A stretch of 64,000 nucleotides of DNA from Rutidosis leptorrhynchoides (lineage: Eukaryota > Streptophyta > Magnoliopsida > Asterales > Asteraceae), in NCBI RefSeq assembly GCF_046630445.1, contig NC_092338.1, positions 224,510,501 through 224,574,500 on the forward strand, in the 5' to 3' direction. Both the position numbers and the translations under genes were made by a program. Positions within the stretch are counted from its first letter, which is position 1, and every line of letters begins with the position of its first letter. Below are positions 1 to 12,162 of the stretch, piece by piece. Under the pieces are notes generated by a model. The model was not told the DNA's origin. It made no database searches and saw nothing but the letters and a program-made list of their open reading frames with translations.

Positions 1-2450
1 CCAAATCCGGAAGTCCGTAGTATTTTGTAAAACTGTACGAATTGGCTATATGAATTGCTTAGATTTATTTACCAGTGATTATTTGAGATGTTTGTGGCCA
101 TCTCCAATTGGCCGTTCGTCATTTTCATTTTTCTAGAATAAATGGCAGAATTTACAAAACTGGCGCGCGCTGAAAATTTTCTGAAAAACTGTCGGGCGTA
201 TTTGAGACTGCTGCGATTTTTCTATTATGACTTAGAGTCTGATCTCTGGATATGTTTTAGGACTTTGAGTTACGGAGATTTTGGCATGTATTTTAAGTCA
301 AACGAACCTGTACTTATTTTTATAAAAATTCTGGAAGTTGACTACATTATTTAAGCTAAATATTATGTGCAATTGACTTTGTTTGACCAAAGGGGTTTAT
401 GGGTCAAAATGGGTAACGATCAATGTAGAAAATTCCCAGACGTCGATTTAAGTAAGTTTAAAGGTTGTGGTGTTTAAAAAATAAGTTGTGGCATGTTTTG
501 GTCAAAATGGGTGTTTATGATCCATTTGGGTCATACGAGCCTACTTTGACCCATATGCGAAATTTTGAGAACCAAAGGTATGTAACACATCCCGTATATT
601 GATTTAAGTATGTTTGCAAGTTTTGGTGCTTTAAAAATGAGTTTGGGTCAAATTTGGTTTAAAGAAAGTTTTATGACTCATTCGGATCAAACGTGCATAA
701 ATTGACCCGTATGCATAATTTTGGAAAACGAAAATCACCAACACATCTAAAACGTCATTTTTAAGCTGTGATAAAAATTTAGTTAAGTCAGGTCAGCCGG
801 ATTCAAATTTGGATCGTCAACCGAAAATTTTAGTATTTTAGCAAAATTGTCAAAATGACTCTCGGACCTACTTTGAGGACTCGCAAGTTGAAATCGGTTA
901 AGTTTAGATAAAAACTATTATTTGGTATTGAAAGTATTTGCGACAAACTTTAAAACGATATATTATTTGTATAATTTTGTTGAGTCTAAACAGGTATAAA
1001 ACAAGCGAGAAAATGGGCAATCGTTGCTGATTTTGAACACACTAACAAAAATTTTATCAGCATTTTATGTTTCGGGAGACTGTTTTCGCGAGGTCATAAC
1101 TTTATAACCGTAACTCCGTTTTTGTCAAATAAACTGTCTATAGAAAGGTGGGATGACATACTTTCCAATGGTCACGACCTAAGGTATTATATCAAATTTG
1201 GTGGGACCCGGAATCAGCTGCAAAATACTAAAAAATACATATATGTAAATAATATAAATTTTTCTAAGTAAAAATGAATAACTTAAGTTTGACCTATGTT
1301 TGACTACTTGACCTACTTGTGTAATTTTATGCGGTTGTTGACCTGTGTTAATCATGTTGACTGTGTTTGACTTGCGTTTGACTTACATTTGACTTACTTT
1401 GACTTGCGTTGACTTTTGTTGACTTTTGCTAAATTTTGCTAAATTTATGAGTCGGACTTGAGCAATAGGACTATACGAACCCTATGACCTGACCTAGCTT
1501 GTTAGACATTTATTAACCAACATATATTCTTTAGGATGAGGTCTACGGTTACTTGCATTCCGAGTATTGGTTACATCTACGTGAATTGTTTATTGGGCTA
1601 CAAAGGTGAGTTTCATTTGCTCCCTTTTTAATTGCTTTTGCAATATATATTTTTGGGATGAGAATACATGCGCTGCTTTTATAAATGTTTACAAAATAGA
1701 CACAAGTACTTAAAAATATATTCTACGTTGAGTTGTACCACTGGCATATTTCCCTGTAGCTTGGTAACTACTATTTACATGGGTATTGTAAACGCGAATA
1801 CTGTTGATAGATCTATCGGGCCTGACAACCCCAACCGGACTGGACGACCAGTATTCAACAGTTGCACAGTACTTCGTTTCGGTAACTACACTTGGTACGG
1901 TGTAGTGAGATTTCATAATAAAGGGAATATGCGACGTTGATTAAATGTTAAGTATGGTTACCAAGTGCTCAACCACTTAGAATGCTTTACATACACTTGC
2001 GAGTGTATTATGTTTATGATTATGAAATCTTGTGGTCTATTGAAACTATTGATAACTGTTGTTATGATAAACCTATGAACTCACCAACCTTTTGGTTGAC
2101 ACTTTTAGCATGTTTATTCTCAGGTTTTTCAAAAGTGCTTCCGCTGTCTGCTTGCTATTTGCTCAAGGTGCTGCATGGAGTCTTTTATGCCATATTTTCA
2201 AAAAGACATTGCATTCAAATATTATTGTTATAATCTGTTATTAAATAAATTGATGATTTAGTCATTTTGTATAAGTTGTCATATATATTTGGGATATGTC
2301 CATATTTTGGTAAACTTTCTATGTATAGAAAGTATTTTTTTTTTTTAAAAAATGAATGCAATGTTTTATCAAAACGTATCATATAGAGGTCGAAACCTCG
2401 CTGTGGGACCGTAGATAACGTACCGCGTCAATAGCGATTTTGGCGGGTCG
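1..2450 (+). mobile_element. Plus-strand LTR remnant of a gypsy-type retrotransposon (probable)
   Basis: No coding region is supported. Positions of about 1608-2400 match, with clear divergence, the reverse complement of the outer part of the minus-strand LTRs at 2873, 17056 and 24906. Shared blocks include TTTTAATTGCTTTTGCAATA, the stretch around CCAACCTTTTGGTTGACAC, and a GTATCATATAGAGGTC block. The part before 1600 is not obviously shared with those LTRs but has the same non-coding, TTGAC-rich character. I read it as the 3' part of a plus-strand LTR whose start lies before the window. The small ORFs here are not credible genes. Confidence 0.5.
1283..1425 (+). repeat. Cluster of TTGAC motifs
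   Basis: About a dozen TTGAC pentamers in roughly 145 bp, mostly as TTGACC or TTGACT, in the same orientation and irregularly spaced. TTGACY is the core of the plant W-box bound by WRKY factors. The cluster lies in an LTR-like region. A similar cluster occurs at 35318-35395. Confidence 0.6.
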
Positions 2451-2468
2451 TTAGAATTGTGTTCTTTT

Positions 2469-2570
2469 TATGTTGTTGTTGTTGTTTGAAATAAACAATT
2501 GTTATTGTTGTTTTAAATAAACTATTGTTATTTGTTGTTTAAAATAAACTATTGTTATTGTTGTTTAAAA
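2469..2570. repeat. Minisatellite of about 27 bp, 3-4 copies
   Basis: Three to four imperfect head-to-tail copies of a unit built on GTTGTTTAAAATAAACTATT. The rest of the gap up to 2872 holds no complete gene. Confidence 0.6.
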
Positions 2571-3938
2571 ATGATACTAAAAGTAAATCACAAACGTAAC
2601 ATATATTTAAATAAGTCCAAAAGATAAACATTACAAAGAATATAAATAAATACAACTAATCAATGACCACGACGTCCCCCATGTATATATCGTAGGCGAT
2701 GACCGGTTCCACACCTTATTGGTTGTGTTTGCCTTTGACTTCTTCACGGTAATTGTTCCTGGTTTTCATCACCACCTCCTGCTAAATCCCGATAGGCTCA
2801 TCCTCAAGTTGGTAATCATAAACACTCACATCAAGAGGGCTTCGAGAGGAAGAGCCATGAAATATTTGTTGGTATAACGACCTGTCCTAATCCACCTGGA
2901 CGAATACATTACATTTGGTTACATCGCGAGGTACTTGACCTCTATATGATACATTTTACAAACATTGCATTCGTTTTTAAAAGACAAACTTTCATTTCGT
3001 CTAAAGTTGACGGCATGCATACCATTTCATAATATATCCAACTATAAATGACTTAGTAATAATCTTGATGAACTCGACGACTCCAAGTAATATCTCTAAT
3101 ATATCCAACAACTTTTGAAATATGTCATGAATGACTCCAAGTAATATCTCTAATATGAGCAAATGCACAGCGAAAGATTTCTTTCAAACCTGAGAATAAA
3201 CATGCTTTAAAGTGTCAACCAAAAGGTTGGTGAGTTCATTAGTTTATCATAAACAATCATTTCCAATAATATAATAGACCACAAGATACTCATATTTCGA
3301 AAACAATCTGTGCAGGTCTGCTCACTGCTGTAAAATTATTCAAACAATATATAAACACCTGGTAATCGACCTTAACAAGATGCATATAGAATATCCCCCG
3401 CATACCGGCATTCCGCACGGTCCTACAAAAGCATACAAACATGCCACTCTTTTAAATATGATGGTTGTGTACACCTCACAAACAGATCATATCTTTTAAA
3501 GTTGGCGGTTGTATACCTATTTCGAAGTACTAAAGCAGTTCAAATTCTCTGACTGGGGCTTGTGAGTGCCCATAGATCTATCTTTAGGATTTGCGTCAAT
3601 TAGGGGCTCGGTTCCCTAATTCTTAGATTAGCAGACTATAAAGGGGTGATATCCGGTGTACTCGTAACTCAATTGTAGAATGTTTTAAGTACTTTTGTCT
3701 ATTTCATCAAACATTTATAAAAGCGCATGTATTCTCAGTCCCAAGAATATATATTGCAAAAGCAATTAAAAACAGAGCAAAATGAAACTCACTATACTGT
3801 ATTTTGCAGTAAAAATACATATGACGTCATTGAACAAGTGTAGGGTTGGCCTCGGATTCACGAACCTATATCATTCGTATATATATTAAAACATATACTT
3901 GTAATCGAACAAATATATATATTATTATGAGTGATAAA

Positions 3939-4056
<118 letters not shown>

Positions 4057-4291
4057 CATTTGTTTAAAAAAATGATAGTTTTGATATTAATGATTTACTA
4101 ATAATAATAATAATAATAATAACTTTATTAAAATGATAATTTTATTAGTAATAATGATATTGTTAAAAATGATACTTTTGTTTATTAATAATAATAATAA
4201 TACTAATAGTTACAAGAGTGATACTAATACTAATGTTTAAAAATGATACTAATACTAATATTTATTAAAAATAATGATAACATTAATAAGC

Positions 4292-4330
<39 letters not shown>
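4292..4330. repeat. (AAT)n microsatellite
   Basis: About 13 uninterrupted AAT units in an AT-rich part of the LTR where shorter runs of AAT are scattered from 4100 on. Confidence 0.9.
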
Positions 4331-4331
<1 letters not shown>

Positions 4332-4513
4332 CTAAATGATAAGATTAATAATAATTTTAATAATGCTACAAAAAATATACTAATGATAATAACGTCTTTA
4401 ATACTTATAAATATAAATATGAAATTAGTAATAATAATTATAATTCTAACAATTATAAAAATAATAATAATCATAACCATAACAATAACAATAATTAATA
4501 ATACACATAATAC

Positions 4514-4632
<119 letters not shown>

Positions 4633-4659
4633 GTAATTGTGTATACCCTTAAAGCTTTG

Positions 4660-4745
4660 TCTAAAAAGAATGCTCCAGACAGGACTCGAACCCGAGACCT
4701 CTCGCTTAACAAACACCCTTCCAAACCACTGAAGCACTCGTGAAT
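4660..4745 (-). other. tRNA-like (pol III promoter-like) block in LTR
   Basis: On the minus strand GGTTCGAGTCC (4682-4692) fits the pol III B-box exactly. A-box-like TGCTTCAGTGGTTTGG (4721-4736) lies about 40 bp upstream, a tRNA-like spacing. Downstream on the same strand come TTCTTTTTA and then the (AAT)n tract. It is not a complete tRNA: I see no full cloverleaf. Corresponding blocks in the two LTRs of element X show it belongs to the LTR family, perhaps as a fixed SINE head. Confidence 0.6.
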
Positions 4746-6360
4746 TGTTGTTATAATTCGCGTTTTTATTTATTTAACATATACCAAAACTCTCGGCCCA
4801 ATCTATTCCATAATCGGCCCAACAGAATCAAAAAGGAAATTGGACCCAAAAACAAATACAGCCCAACAGATAATATTAGCCCATCAAAATTTATTAGCAA
4901 ACCCAATAAAAAGAATTAAAACGGCCCAACCATAATACCAAAGGAATTCGGTTCCTGGTACTTCTTTGGACGACAAATAGAAGTGGAAACAAGAAAACAA
5001 TTATAGTCATCATTATGTCATCTTCCACTATGATAAAACAACATTTTCACTTATATCTTCATCTTTAAAACAGAAAAAAGATCGAGAAAATAGACTGTAG
5101 TAGAAGCAGGAAGTGATGTAACAACTACGAAATAATAGAGGTGTTTGTAGGGTTGTAAAGACAGAAAATTTTCGCAGTAGCAGCACAAGGAGGTTTGTTG
5201 ATGGTTTGTGGGTTTAAACTGAAACAATAACTACAGCGAATAGTTTTAGCCTTTGTCGATAAATTTGCAGGTTCGATGGTGGTTTTGTTAATGGTTTTCG
5301 AATAACAGACAAGGAAAACAAGAATATGCAGTAGTAGTAAAAGAAAGGGGTGATGTCTGTTGGTTGTTCACTACCGGAAAAGAAAGAAAAATACTAATAC
5401 CGATTATGGAACAGTAGCAGTAATCTAGCTGCGATGTTGTTGTTGATTTTTGAACAGGAGCATTGAAACAAAAACGATAAGCAGCAGCGACAATAGATGA
5501 TGAAAAGATGAGGTGAGTTTGTATGGGATTTTGCATTTAAAATAGAAGGAAAGATCATAAGTAAATGGGTTTTCGATGATGGTGAGCAATGGGTGTTGTG
5601 GTGGTCTCCGATGGTTGTTTCAATGATGGTGAGGTTTAGGATAACAAAAGTAGTGTCACGGTGGTGATGGTTAGGGTGATAGTTTTGAAGTGGTAGTGAC
5701 GGGGTGTTCAAAAAGAAGAAAAAAATGGAAGAAGGTGGCGAGGTGATTGATTATGGTGGTGTTTTGGTCGTAGGAACCGTAGTAGAGGTGGCCATAATGT
5801 TGATCTTCAACGATGATGGTGGCGGTTTGATAAGAAAGAAGAGAAGAAGTTGATGGCTTTAGTTCCACAAGTGTATGTAGGTATATGTTATATGTAATTA
5901 GTTATGGATATAATAATGCATAATATGAATATAATAATATCAAAGTTTTTAAGAACGTGCAAAATGAATCCAACTTCATAATTAAGTTGTCGACAGTTTT
6001 TACGGGAAGCTATATCGTGTCCATTGCTAAACAGTTAACGTATAAAAGGGTTCTTAAAAATCCCAAATTTTTAGCTTAAGTATAATTAATTATTTCAATC
6101 AATAACTGTTTGAAACCTGATCGAAAAGGTTTGGTAATTATTCATTTTATGTACCAAATAATATGTACGGAGTACTAAAATTTAAACTACAAAGGTAAAA
6201 ATATTTTTAACAAATTTAGAATCTTCGTAAACAATTTACACTCCAACTTTTATTTTAATCCTTCGTAAACTTATGTTAAATCTATATGAACGCTAACGAA
6301 ATGCCAACCGAGTGTTACAGACTTTTACTATTTAAGCTCAAAATCATTCATATTCCATTT

Positions 6361-6486
<126 letters not shown>

Positions 6487-6714
6487 CAGTTTTTAAATAA
6501 CAAGTTTTACCACATATTTATATTTTATAAAATTTTAAACAAATAGATTTAGTATAATTTTATATATTTACAAATAATATTTGTATACATAATTTTTCTA
6601 TATATTTTTTAATAATAGTCTTCATTACATCGCATATTATTTTACATATTAATTTCCAACAATTTAATCATTTATTATTTCAAATAATATTTCAAATTAT
6701 AATATATATATATT

Positions 6715-6718
<4 letters not shown>

Positions 6719-6751
<33 letters not shown>
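6719..6751. repeat. (TA)n microsatellite near LTR end
   Basis: About 16 TA units, some 165 bp inside the outer edge of the LTR of element Y. Confidence 0.9.
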
Positions 6752-6753
<2 letters not shown>

Positions 6754-7761
6754 ATTTACAAATAGTGGTTCGTGAATCGTCGGAGATGGTCGAAGTTACA
6801 TGAATTCATAACATAGTTCAAAATTTTTGAGACTCAACCTTACAGACTTTGCTTATCGTGTCGAAATCATATAAAGATTATGTTTAAATTTGGTCGAAAA
6901 TTTCTGGGTCGTCACAGTACCTACCCGTTAAAGAAATTTCGTCCCGAAATTTGATTGGAATCGTCATGGCTGACAATAAGTATGTTTTCATGACGCATAC
7001 GAGCTGAAAATTAAAGTTTTGTCATCATTGAGTAATATGGATAAAACAATTCGCTTAAGTGATGAGTACGAGTGAAGCTATCACAAAAGAATGAAATGTG
7101 AAAAGTAAAGTTTCGTCATATATTTTGACGTAGATAGGGTTGATTTTCGGAGTTCAAGGGATTTAAAAGAAAATCTTCGTAATAAGATTTGGTTCTTAAG
7201 GAAATTAGAATCCTTCTTGGTTAAATGCGATGAACTGTTTCGATTGCTCTGTCGGATATTTCACTATAAATCGACTCCCTTCATTTCCTTTATATTTTGG
7301 AGTTCCATCCTTTTGTTTTCTCTTTCCGACTTTAAGTCAAGCGAATAACGGTCCAGATTTCATAGATATGAAATTCGAAATGAACATAGCTAACATTCCA
7401 AGAGAGAAATTGTAATAGTACGATCTTGATTGGTTAAATTACCAGACTTCAAGAGAAAAGATAGAACTATCAAGAAAATATGTTCTTGATATGTTTATAG
7501 ATTAGATAGAATGCAAGAGTCGTGTAACATGAATATGATGACGTTATGGTCTGTGAATCATCACGTTTCATTAGAAACTCAGCATGACTTACTGTAATAT
7601 AATCACGTTGATTAAGTGTCATTATATTATACTAACTCATGCTTCAGTTCCCAACAATACTTCAAAAACATTCATAATTTACATTCGAATTTTTCAGAAT
7701 TTAGAAACTAAAACAGTTTCCTTTCTGATGTAATACAGATAACGCGAGAAGATAGACGATT

Positions 7762-8058
7762 TCAGATAAGAATAGTTATGAAAATATCTTCAGAAATATC
7801 GAGGATATTTATAATGAAAGTATGATGATATCTTAGAATTTCTAATAACAGAGGATGATGAAGAAGATTTGTCTGTAAAACTTTAGAGTCAGGAGCAAGG
7901 TATTCGTTAATGACTTCAGCAGATACTGAATCATTTGGATTCTTTGAAGGCGGATTTAGCCTTTGTGATTTGTCTACGACCTCCTTCATGGTTTGCTCAA
8001 TCCGTTTTTCAGTTCTAAATTTTCTGAGCTTTACCAACATACTATTCTTTATCATCAA
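7762..8058 (-). CDS. ORF shared by elements Y and X, function unknown (98 codons)
   Basis: The ORF opens MMIKNSMLVKLRKFRTEK and contains SKNPNDSVSAEVINEYLA. Its counterpart in element X (21822-22091) starts at the same ATG and stays aligned for about 65 residues, then the ends diverge. I do not recognise the family. Residues 1-35 are basic and could form a helix; no signal peptide or membrane segment is visible. It lies in the stretch between gag and the 3' LTR, where the normal pol genes are missing. Many of the differences between the copies change amino acids, so selection on the protein is not evident. It may be a piece of captured coding sequence or a chance ORF within a conserved repeat. 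Confidence 0.35.
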   Translation of the reverse strand: MMIKNSMLVKLRKFRTEKRIEQTMKEVVDKSQRLNPPSKNPNDSVSAEVINEYLAPDSKVLQTNLLHHPLLLEILRYHHTFIINILDISEDIFITILI

Positions 8059-8199
8059 CTTCTGACGGTTAAAGTCGTTTACGGTTGTCTACAGTTTCTG
8101 CTGTTTCATTCAGCTTTTTCAAAATTGGGAGTATTGATTCGTAGACTGGGTACCTTTTTAGAATTTCAGAATTGAAGATCATAACTCTAAGAGATAAAT

Positions 8200-8219
8200 G
8201 TTATATGTATACATATAAC
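8200..8219. repeat. Perfect 20-bp palindrome
   Basis: GTTATATGTATACATATAAC equals its own reverse complement. The identical palindrome is in element X at 22222-22241. Confidence 0.85.
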
Positions 8220-8560
8220 TGTTGATGTAGACATGCTGCGAGATTTCAAAATACTGATTGCTGATTCACGGTAATTGGTATGGCAATTATTGTTACAGAA
8301 TATAGATGAATACATGATGGGGTTTCAATGAATATAATGATTTGTCGGAAAGTCAAAGATTAATGGAGTTGCTGGTAAGTTTACTGCTAATGTGGTGGAA
8401 TATAAACGGTTCTCCGATAACGATGACGAAAGGCAACTTATATATCACGGTTATAATAAGGATAATCCGAATGAAAAGTCGAAATTGATTTTTCTGGAGG
8501 TGTGACAGAATTGACTAATTCGAAAAAGAATTGCAATGTTAATTTCGGTATACCATTTTC

Positions 8561-9599
8561 GTAAAAAATTTAGTGAATTTTCTATTTTTGCAAGTAATCC
8601 ATATAAAGTTACTATTTAGAAAGAAAAAAAAAATTCCATAAATGACTAATAGGCCTAATCTGGTAGGGCTAAAATATCATCCAAAAAATATGTTGAAAAT
8701 GTTTGGAAGACGAGAAACAAAATGCATAATCCAAGTGTTGAAAAGAAGTATATCATTATTACTGTAATACTGTTTTAACTCGTCCATAATATTAAGAAAA
8801 ATTATTTTTAGGTAATGGGATCTACATTTAGTCAATATTGCTAGTCTAGAAACATCATATAAGTGAACCATTTGAAGTACACTTTCAGTCAAAATTGTTT
8901 AGTAGGAATGAAAGCTTGAATTTAATACCCGAGAAAGTGTTTCGGTCGTGTGGCTTGTTTTTTATATCTGTTGTAACTCTATACGCTGATACAAAACTAA
9001 AAGACACGCATAACTTAAAAAGCAGGTGATTATTTAAAATTATATGATCTGGCCCGCTAGGACGTCAAGTTGTGAGTTAGCATGACCATTAGACCATAAA
9101 CGAACCCTTTGGTTATATGAGATACTAGGGTTTTTAGAGCCTTTGCGTTGCCGACTGTTTAAAAAATCACGTTATAAACAAGTTGAGTTTCTCAAAAGTG
9201 TTGTTAGATATCAATTACTACAATACAAACATGCTCAATGTGAACTATTATGACTTGTATTTCAAGTACAAATCGAATTATAAAGCAAAAGAATTATAAT
9301 ATAAGTATCACAAATCCCGCATCGAGTATAGTCATAACCACTAAATAAACAAAATGACAGTTTATGATCATGATCGTAGTACGAGACATGAGGATAAATA
9401 TTCATAAATGTATAGCCGGAATTACCAACTAATTTGTATTTGTCAAATTTCACAAAATGTATAGCCTGAATTTTTAACTTGCAAGACACACCTATATCGT
9501 ATTGCAGCCGGATATAACAGAACAACGATATCATTAACCAAATCATATAATAACCACATCATATCAAGAAGAAAGCTGAAAATTTGCAACCAAATGTAC
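8561..9599. other. No feature recognised
   Basis: AT-rich sequence without a convincing ORF, repeat or transposon end. The ORFs at 8677-8892 and 9262-9546 show no recognisable domain. Confidence 0.5.
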
Positions 9600-10320
9600 G
9601 TGTACTTTAACTCCTAAATATCAATATATCATACGTCATCGCGTTTCTGGAAGGACAACTCGACACCCAAATGGAGTCCATGACAAAAGAGACTATGAAA
9701 CGAACACTAACCGACACGTACCCAGAAACGATAACATTTTTCGTACCAGTCATGTGCACAGTGCGCACAACATTGTATGCGGCGTGCACAATATTGTGAC
9801 TCAAACCATGTGTGGAATGCACTCGGTGTGCACGTCGCGCACCCTTATCGACAGAAATTTCCTAAAATCATGGAGCATGGCACGCACCCATCAAAATTCG
9901 GTTTTCCAACTTTTTGGCCATTTTGACTATTGACCCATTCCAATACAAATTTTTTAACACCTGGTTATAAACAACAGTTATAACCACACTTTCAATTCAT
10001 CAACGTAACAGACTTTAAATACATCATTACATGTTTGCTACCATCACTTTAATTACCCAAAACAAAAGAGGTAGTTTCGGCCCATTTGACATATGAATAA
10101 CAAGTACAAGAGCATTATATTTCGGGCTACTATCCCGACCAAAGGTCTCTAACAACCGAAATACAGGCAATTATCTCTACATCCAAATGGAATCTTCATA
10201 ACATAAGTTACTACTTACTACCCTTATCAATGTTTGAACCTATAAAAAGGTTAATAACAAACGGTAAGCAACGCTTAGTGAGAACAACAAGTACAAATAC
10301 ATACACATACATATAAGCAT
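9600..10320 (-). mobile_element. Minus-strand LTR fragment
   Basis: Non-coding sequence with a block around TAAGCGTTGCTTACCGTTTG on the minus strand that also occurs in plus orientation at 10892-11018. The region carries several GTGCAC and TGCGCAC words between 9720 and 9840. The layout suggests a retrotransposon LTR piece. The family was not determined. Confidence 0.45.
10172..10308 (-). repeat. Left arm of an inverted repeat
   Basis: The reverse complement of this stretch matches 10892-11018 with a few substitutions and small indels. Shared words include AACAAACGGTAAGCAACGCT. The arms are about 130 bp and are separated by about 580 bp that include a minisatellite. Confidence 0.8.
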
Positions 10321-10650
10321 ATCAACCACAGTAACAAATCAACACACATTTTTATTTTTGGTCTTCATAACTTACTTTCAGCAAATCAAATCAAATTAAT
10401 ATTGTATGTACATTGTTGGAGAAAAGTAAATTCGTTCAACTCTGTATTGAACCCCAAGCTGGGTTGGGTTTGATAAGCCAAATGGGGAAAAACATTAACA
10501 TGTGTATGTGTCGTATGCCTATTATATAGTGTGATTGTGGTAGAGAACTTTTGTGAATCACTGTGTGCTTGGAGTCAACCGATTATTGTTTCACTTGTTT
10601 GAATTTGAGGAGAGTTCAACTTGTATAATTATATATATGTAGGTGTATGT

Positions 10651-10850
10651 GGTTCTTTACCCGTAGGGGCTGGCCAGGTGATTGCCGTATGGTTATTCTC
10701 CTGTAGGGGCCAACCATGTGATTGATGGATGGTTCTTCGCCCGTAGGGGTTGGCCATGTGATTGATGGATGGTTCTTCGCCCGTAGCGGCTGGCCATGTG
10801 ATTAATGTATAGTTCTTCCCCATTAGGGGCTACCATGTCATTGTTGTGTG
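10651..10850 (+). repeat. Minisatellite, 40-bp unit, five copies
   Basis: Units start at 10651, 10691, 10731, 10771 and 10811, an exact 40-bp period. The core is GGTTCTTCGCCCGTAGGGGY followed by TGGCCATGTGATTGATGGAT. Outer copies are the most diverged. The 64-codon ORF on the minus strand here simply reads through the repeats and is not supported as a gene. Confidence 0.9.
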
Positions 10851-10891
10851 GTTAATGTTGAATTGTTATAGTGGTTGATATTGTTATATGA

Positions 10892-11018
10892 ATGTGTATT
10901 TATTTGTACTTGTTCTTACTAAGCGTTGCTTACCGTTTGTTATTAAGCTTTTGGTAGGTTCGAACATTGATAAGGGTAGTAATTTATGTTATGAAGATTG
11001 CATTTGGATGTAAAGATA
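10892..11018 (+). repeat. Right arm of an inverted repeat
   Basis: Partner of 10172-10308 in opposite orientation. The two arms probably come from two LTR fragments that landed head to head rather than from one transposon with terminal inverted repeats, since no end motif or target duplication is visible. Confidence 0.8.
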
Positions 11019-12162
11019 GCTTCGAAAATTCAGATTGTAGTAAAACTCACATTCATTGTACATCAGATTGAAAGAACAAATGTTAAAGAGGGACTTTTAA
11101 ATGGTTCGTGTCAAAGTCAAACGAATTTTGACAATTCAGACTGAAAGTCAATACAAAAGCAGTGTACTTGTATCCAACAATGTATGAATTTGATCACTGT
11201 AGGGATGTGTTGATCACTGTAGAGAGTCGTCCTTGTGATATAGGGGTGGTTACTAAGCTTTGTTTTGCAGCATGTGTTTATATCTTGTGCCAAGAAAGAA
11301 TTATTCGCTATTTCAAGAAATCGCATCGTTCGGTTGACCAACTATTTGACCTTATTCAATCTATTGTTCGGTTAAAGTTAATGATCGTTAAGTTTGTTAA
11401 AGAATATCAACTAGAACAGCACATACCTGCAGCATACCTTTAGTAGTAATATTGACTTTGGATTAGAGAAAGTGCATACTCTTCATGTCGAAGTTTAGAG
11501 GGTCACAAGGGTCAATAGGCAGCAACAATTAGTCAGCAATTGCAGTAAAGTCAACAGTCAACAACGACTCTTTAACTAGCTCTTTTCCATTTATGTCAAA
11601 GTGGTTCCAAAAGGTGTTTGGAACCATACCTTAACTTAGAAATAGCTGTTAGACCATTATTGTATATAATCATGCTCATATACATTTGTAAACTACACAA
11701 TTCAGTTTGAAATAACTGAACCATTATCAATAAACAACTTTCAATTCTTATATTCAATTGTTATTAAAGTTCATGTCTCCGATGAATGTGGTGCAGATCA
11801 GAGAAGATTGGCACATAAGCTAATTTGGCTTAGTGTGCCTAGTTATCGATAGCTAGTTGATTGTTTTGCTCGGCTCCTGTAGCACTTGTGCTTCATTTTA
11901 TCATTATGTTATTATTTAATAATATTTGTCGGGTTAAACCTTTACCTAGAAAAGAAGGTATGAATTTGATCCATATAAAGTAGTAAGTTATGGCGGCTAG
12001 AAGCAAATTCTGTCTACTTAAATCTTGGTTTGTCACATTGAGAACTAGCTAGTAGGTGTATAAATAGCAATTGAATAAACACAATAAAATAACAACCAAA
12101 ATGCAGTTTATTACTTTAGAGGATAACTATAAAGCTAGCTAGATTTAATAAAATCAAAAACT
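11019..12162. other. No gene recognised; possible LTR remnant
   Basis: The ORF at 11162-11443 has no recognisable domain. Around 11600-11900 there are TATA-like sequence and several TTTAC or TTGAC words that could be LTR, but no ends are visible. The 3' end of the TMEM120-like pseudogene begins at 12163. Confidence 0.4.

Larger units (their letters stand above)
6917..8560 (-). mobile_element. Interior of element Y, truncated
   Basis: This is co-linear with the left interior of element X (20692-22600) but clearly diverged. It starts beside the LTR with GTACCTACCCGTTAAAGAAA, which on the minus strand is the purine-rich run ending GGGTAGGTAC that should act as polypurine tract. Similarity fades near 8560, where X continues with other sequence. 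The other LTR, primer site and gag are absent, so the element is truncated on the right. It holds the shared ORF at 7762-8058 and the palindrome at 8200-8219. Confidence 0.65.

Noticed and set aside
2691..2869. Possible coding remnant on the minus strand (SRSPLDVSVYDYQLEDE-like reading)
   Set aside because: Contains stops and has no recognised family; not enough to call.
5288..5868. Three overlapping minus-strand ORFs in the LTR of element Y
   Set aside because: No domain, overlapping frames, inside LTR sequence with low-complexity GGTGGT/GATGAT words.
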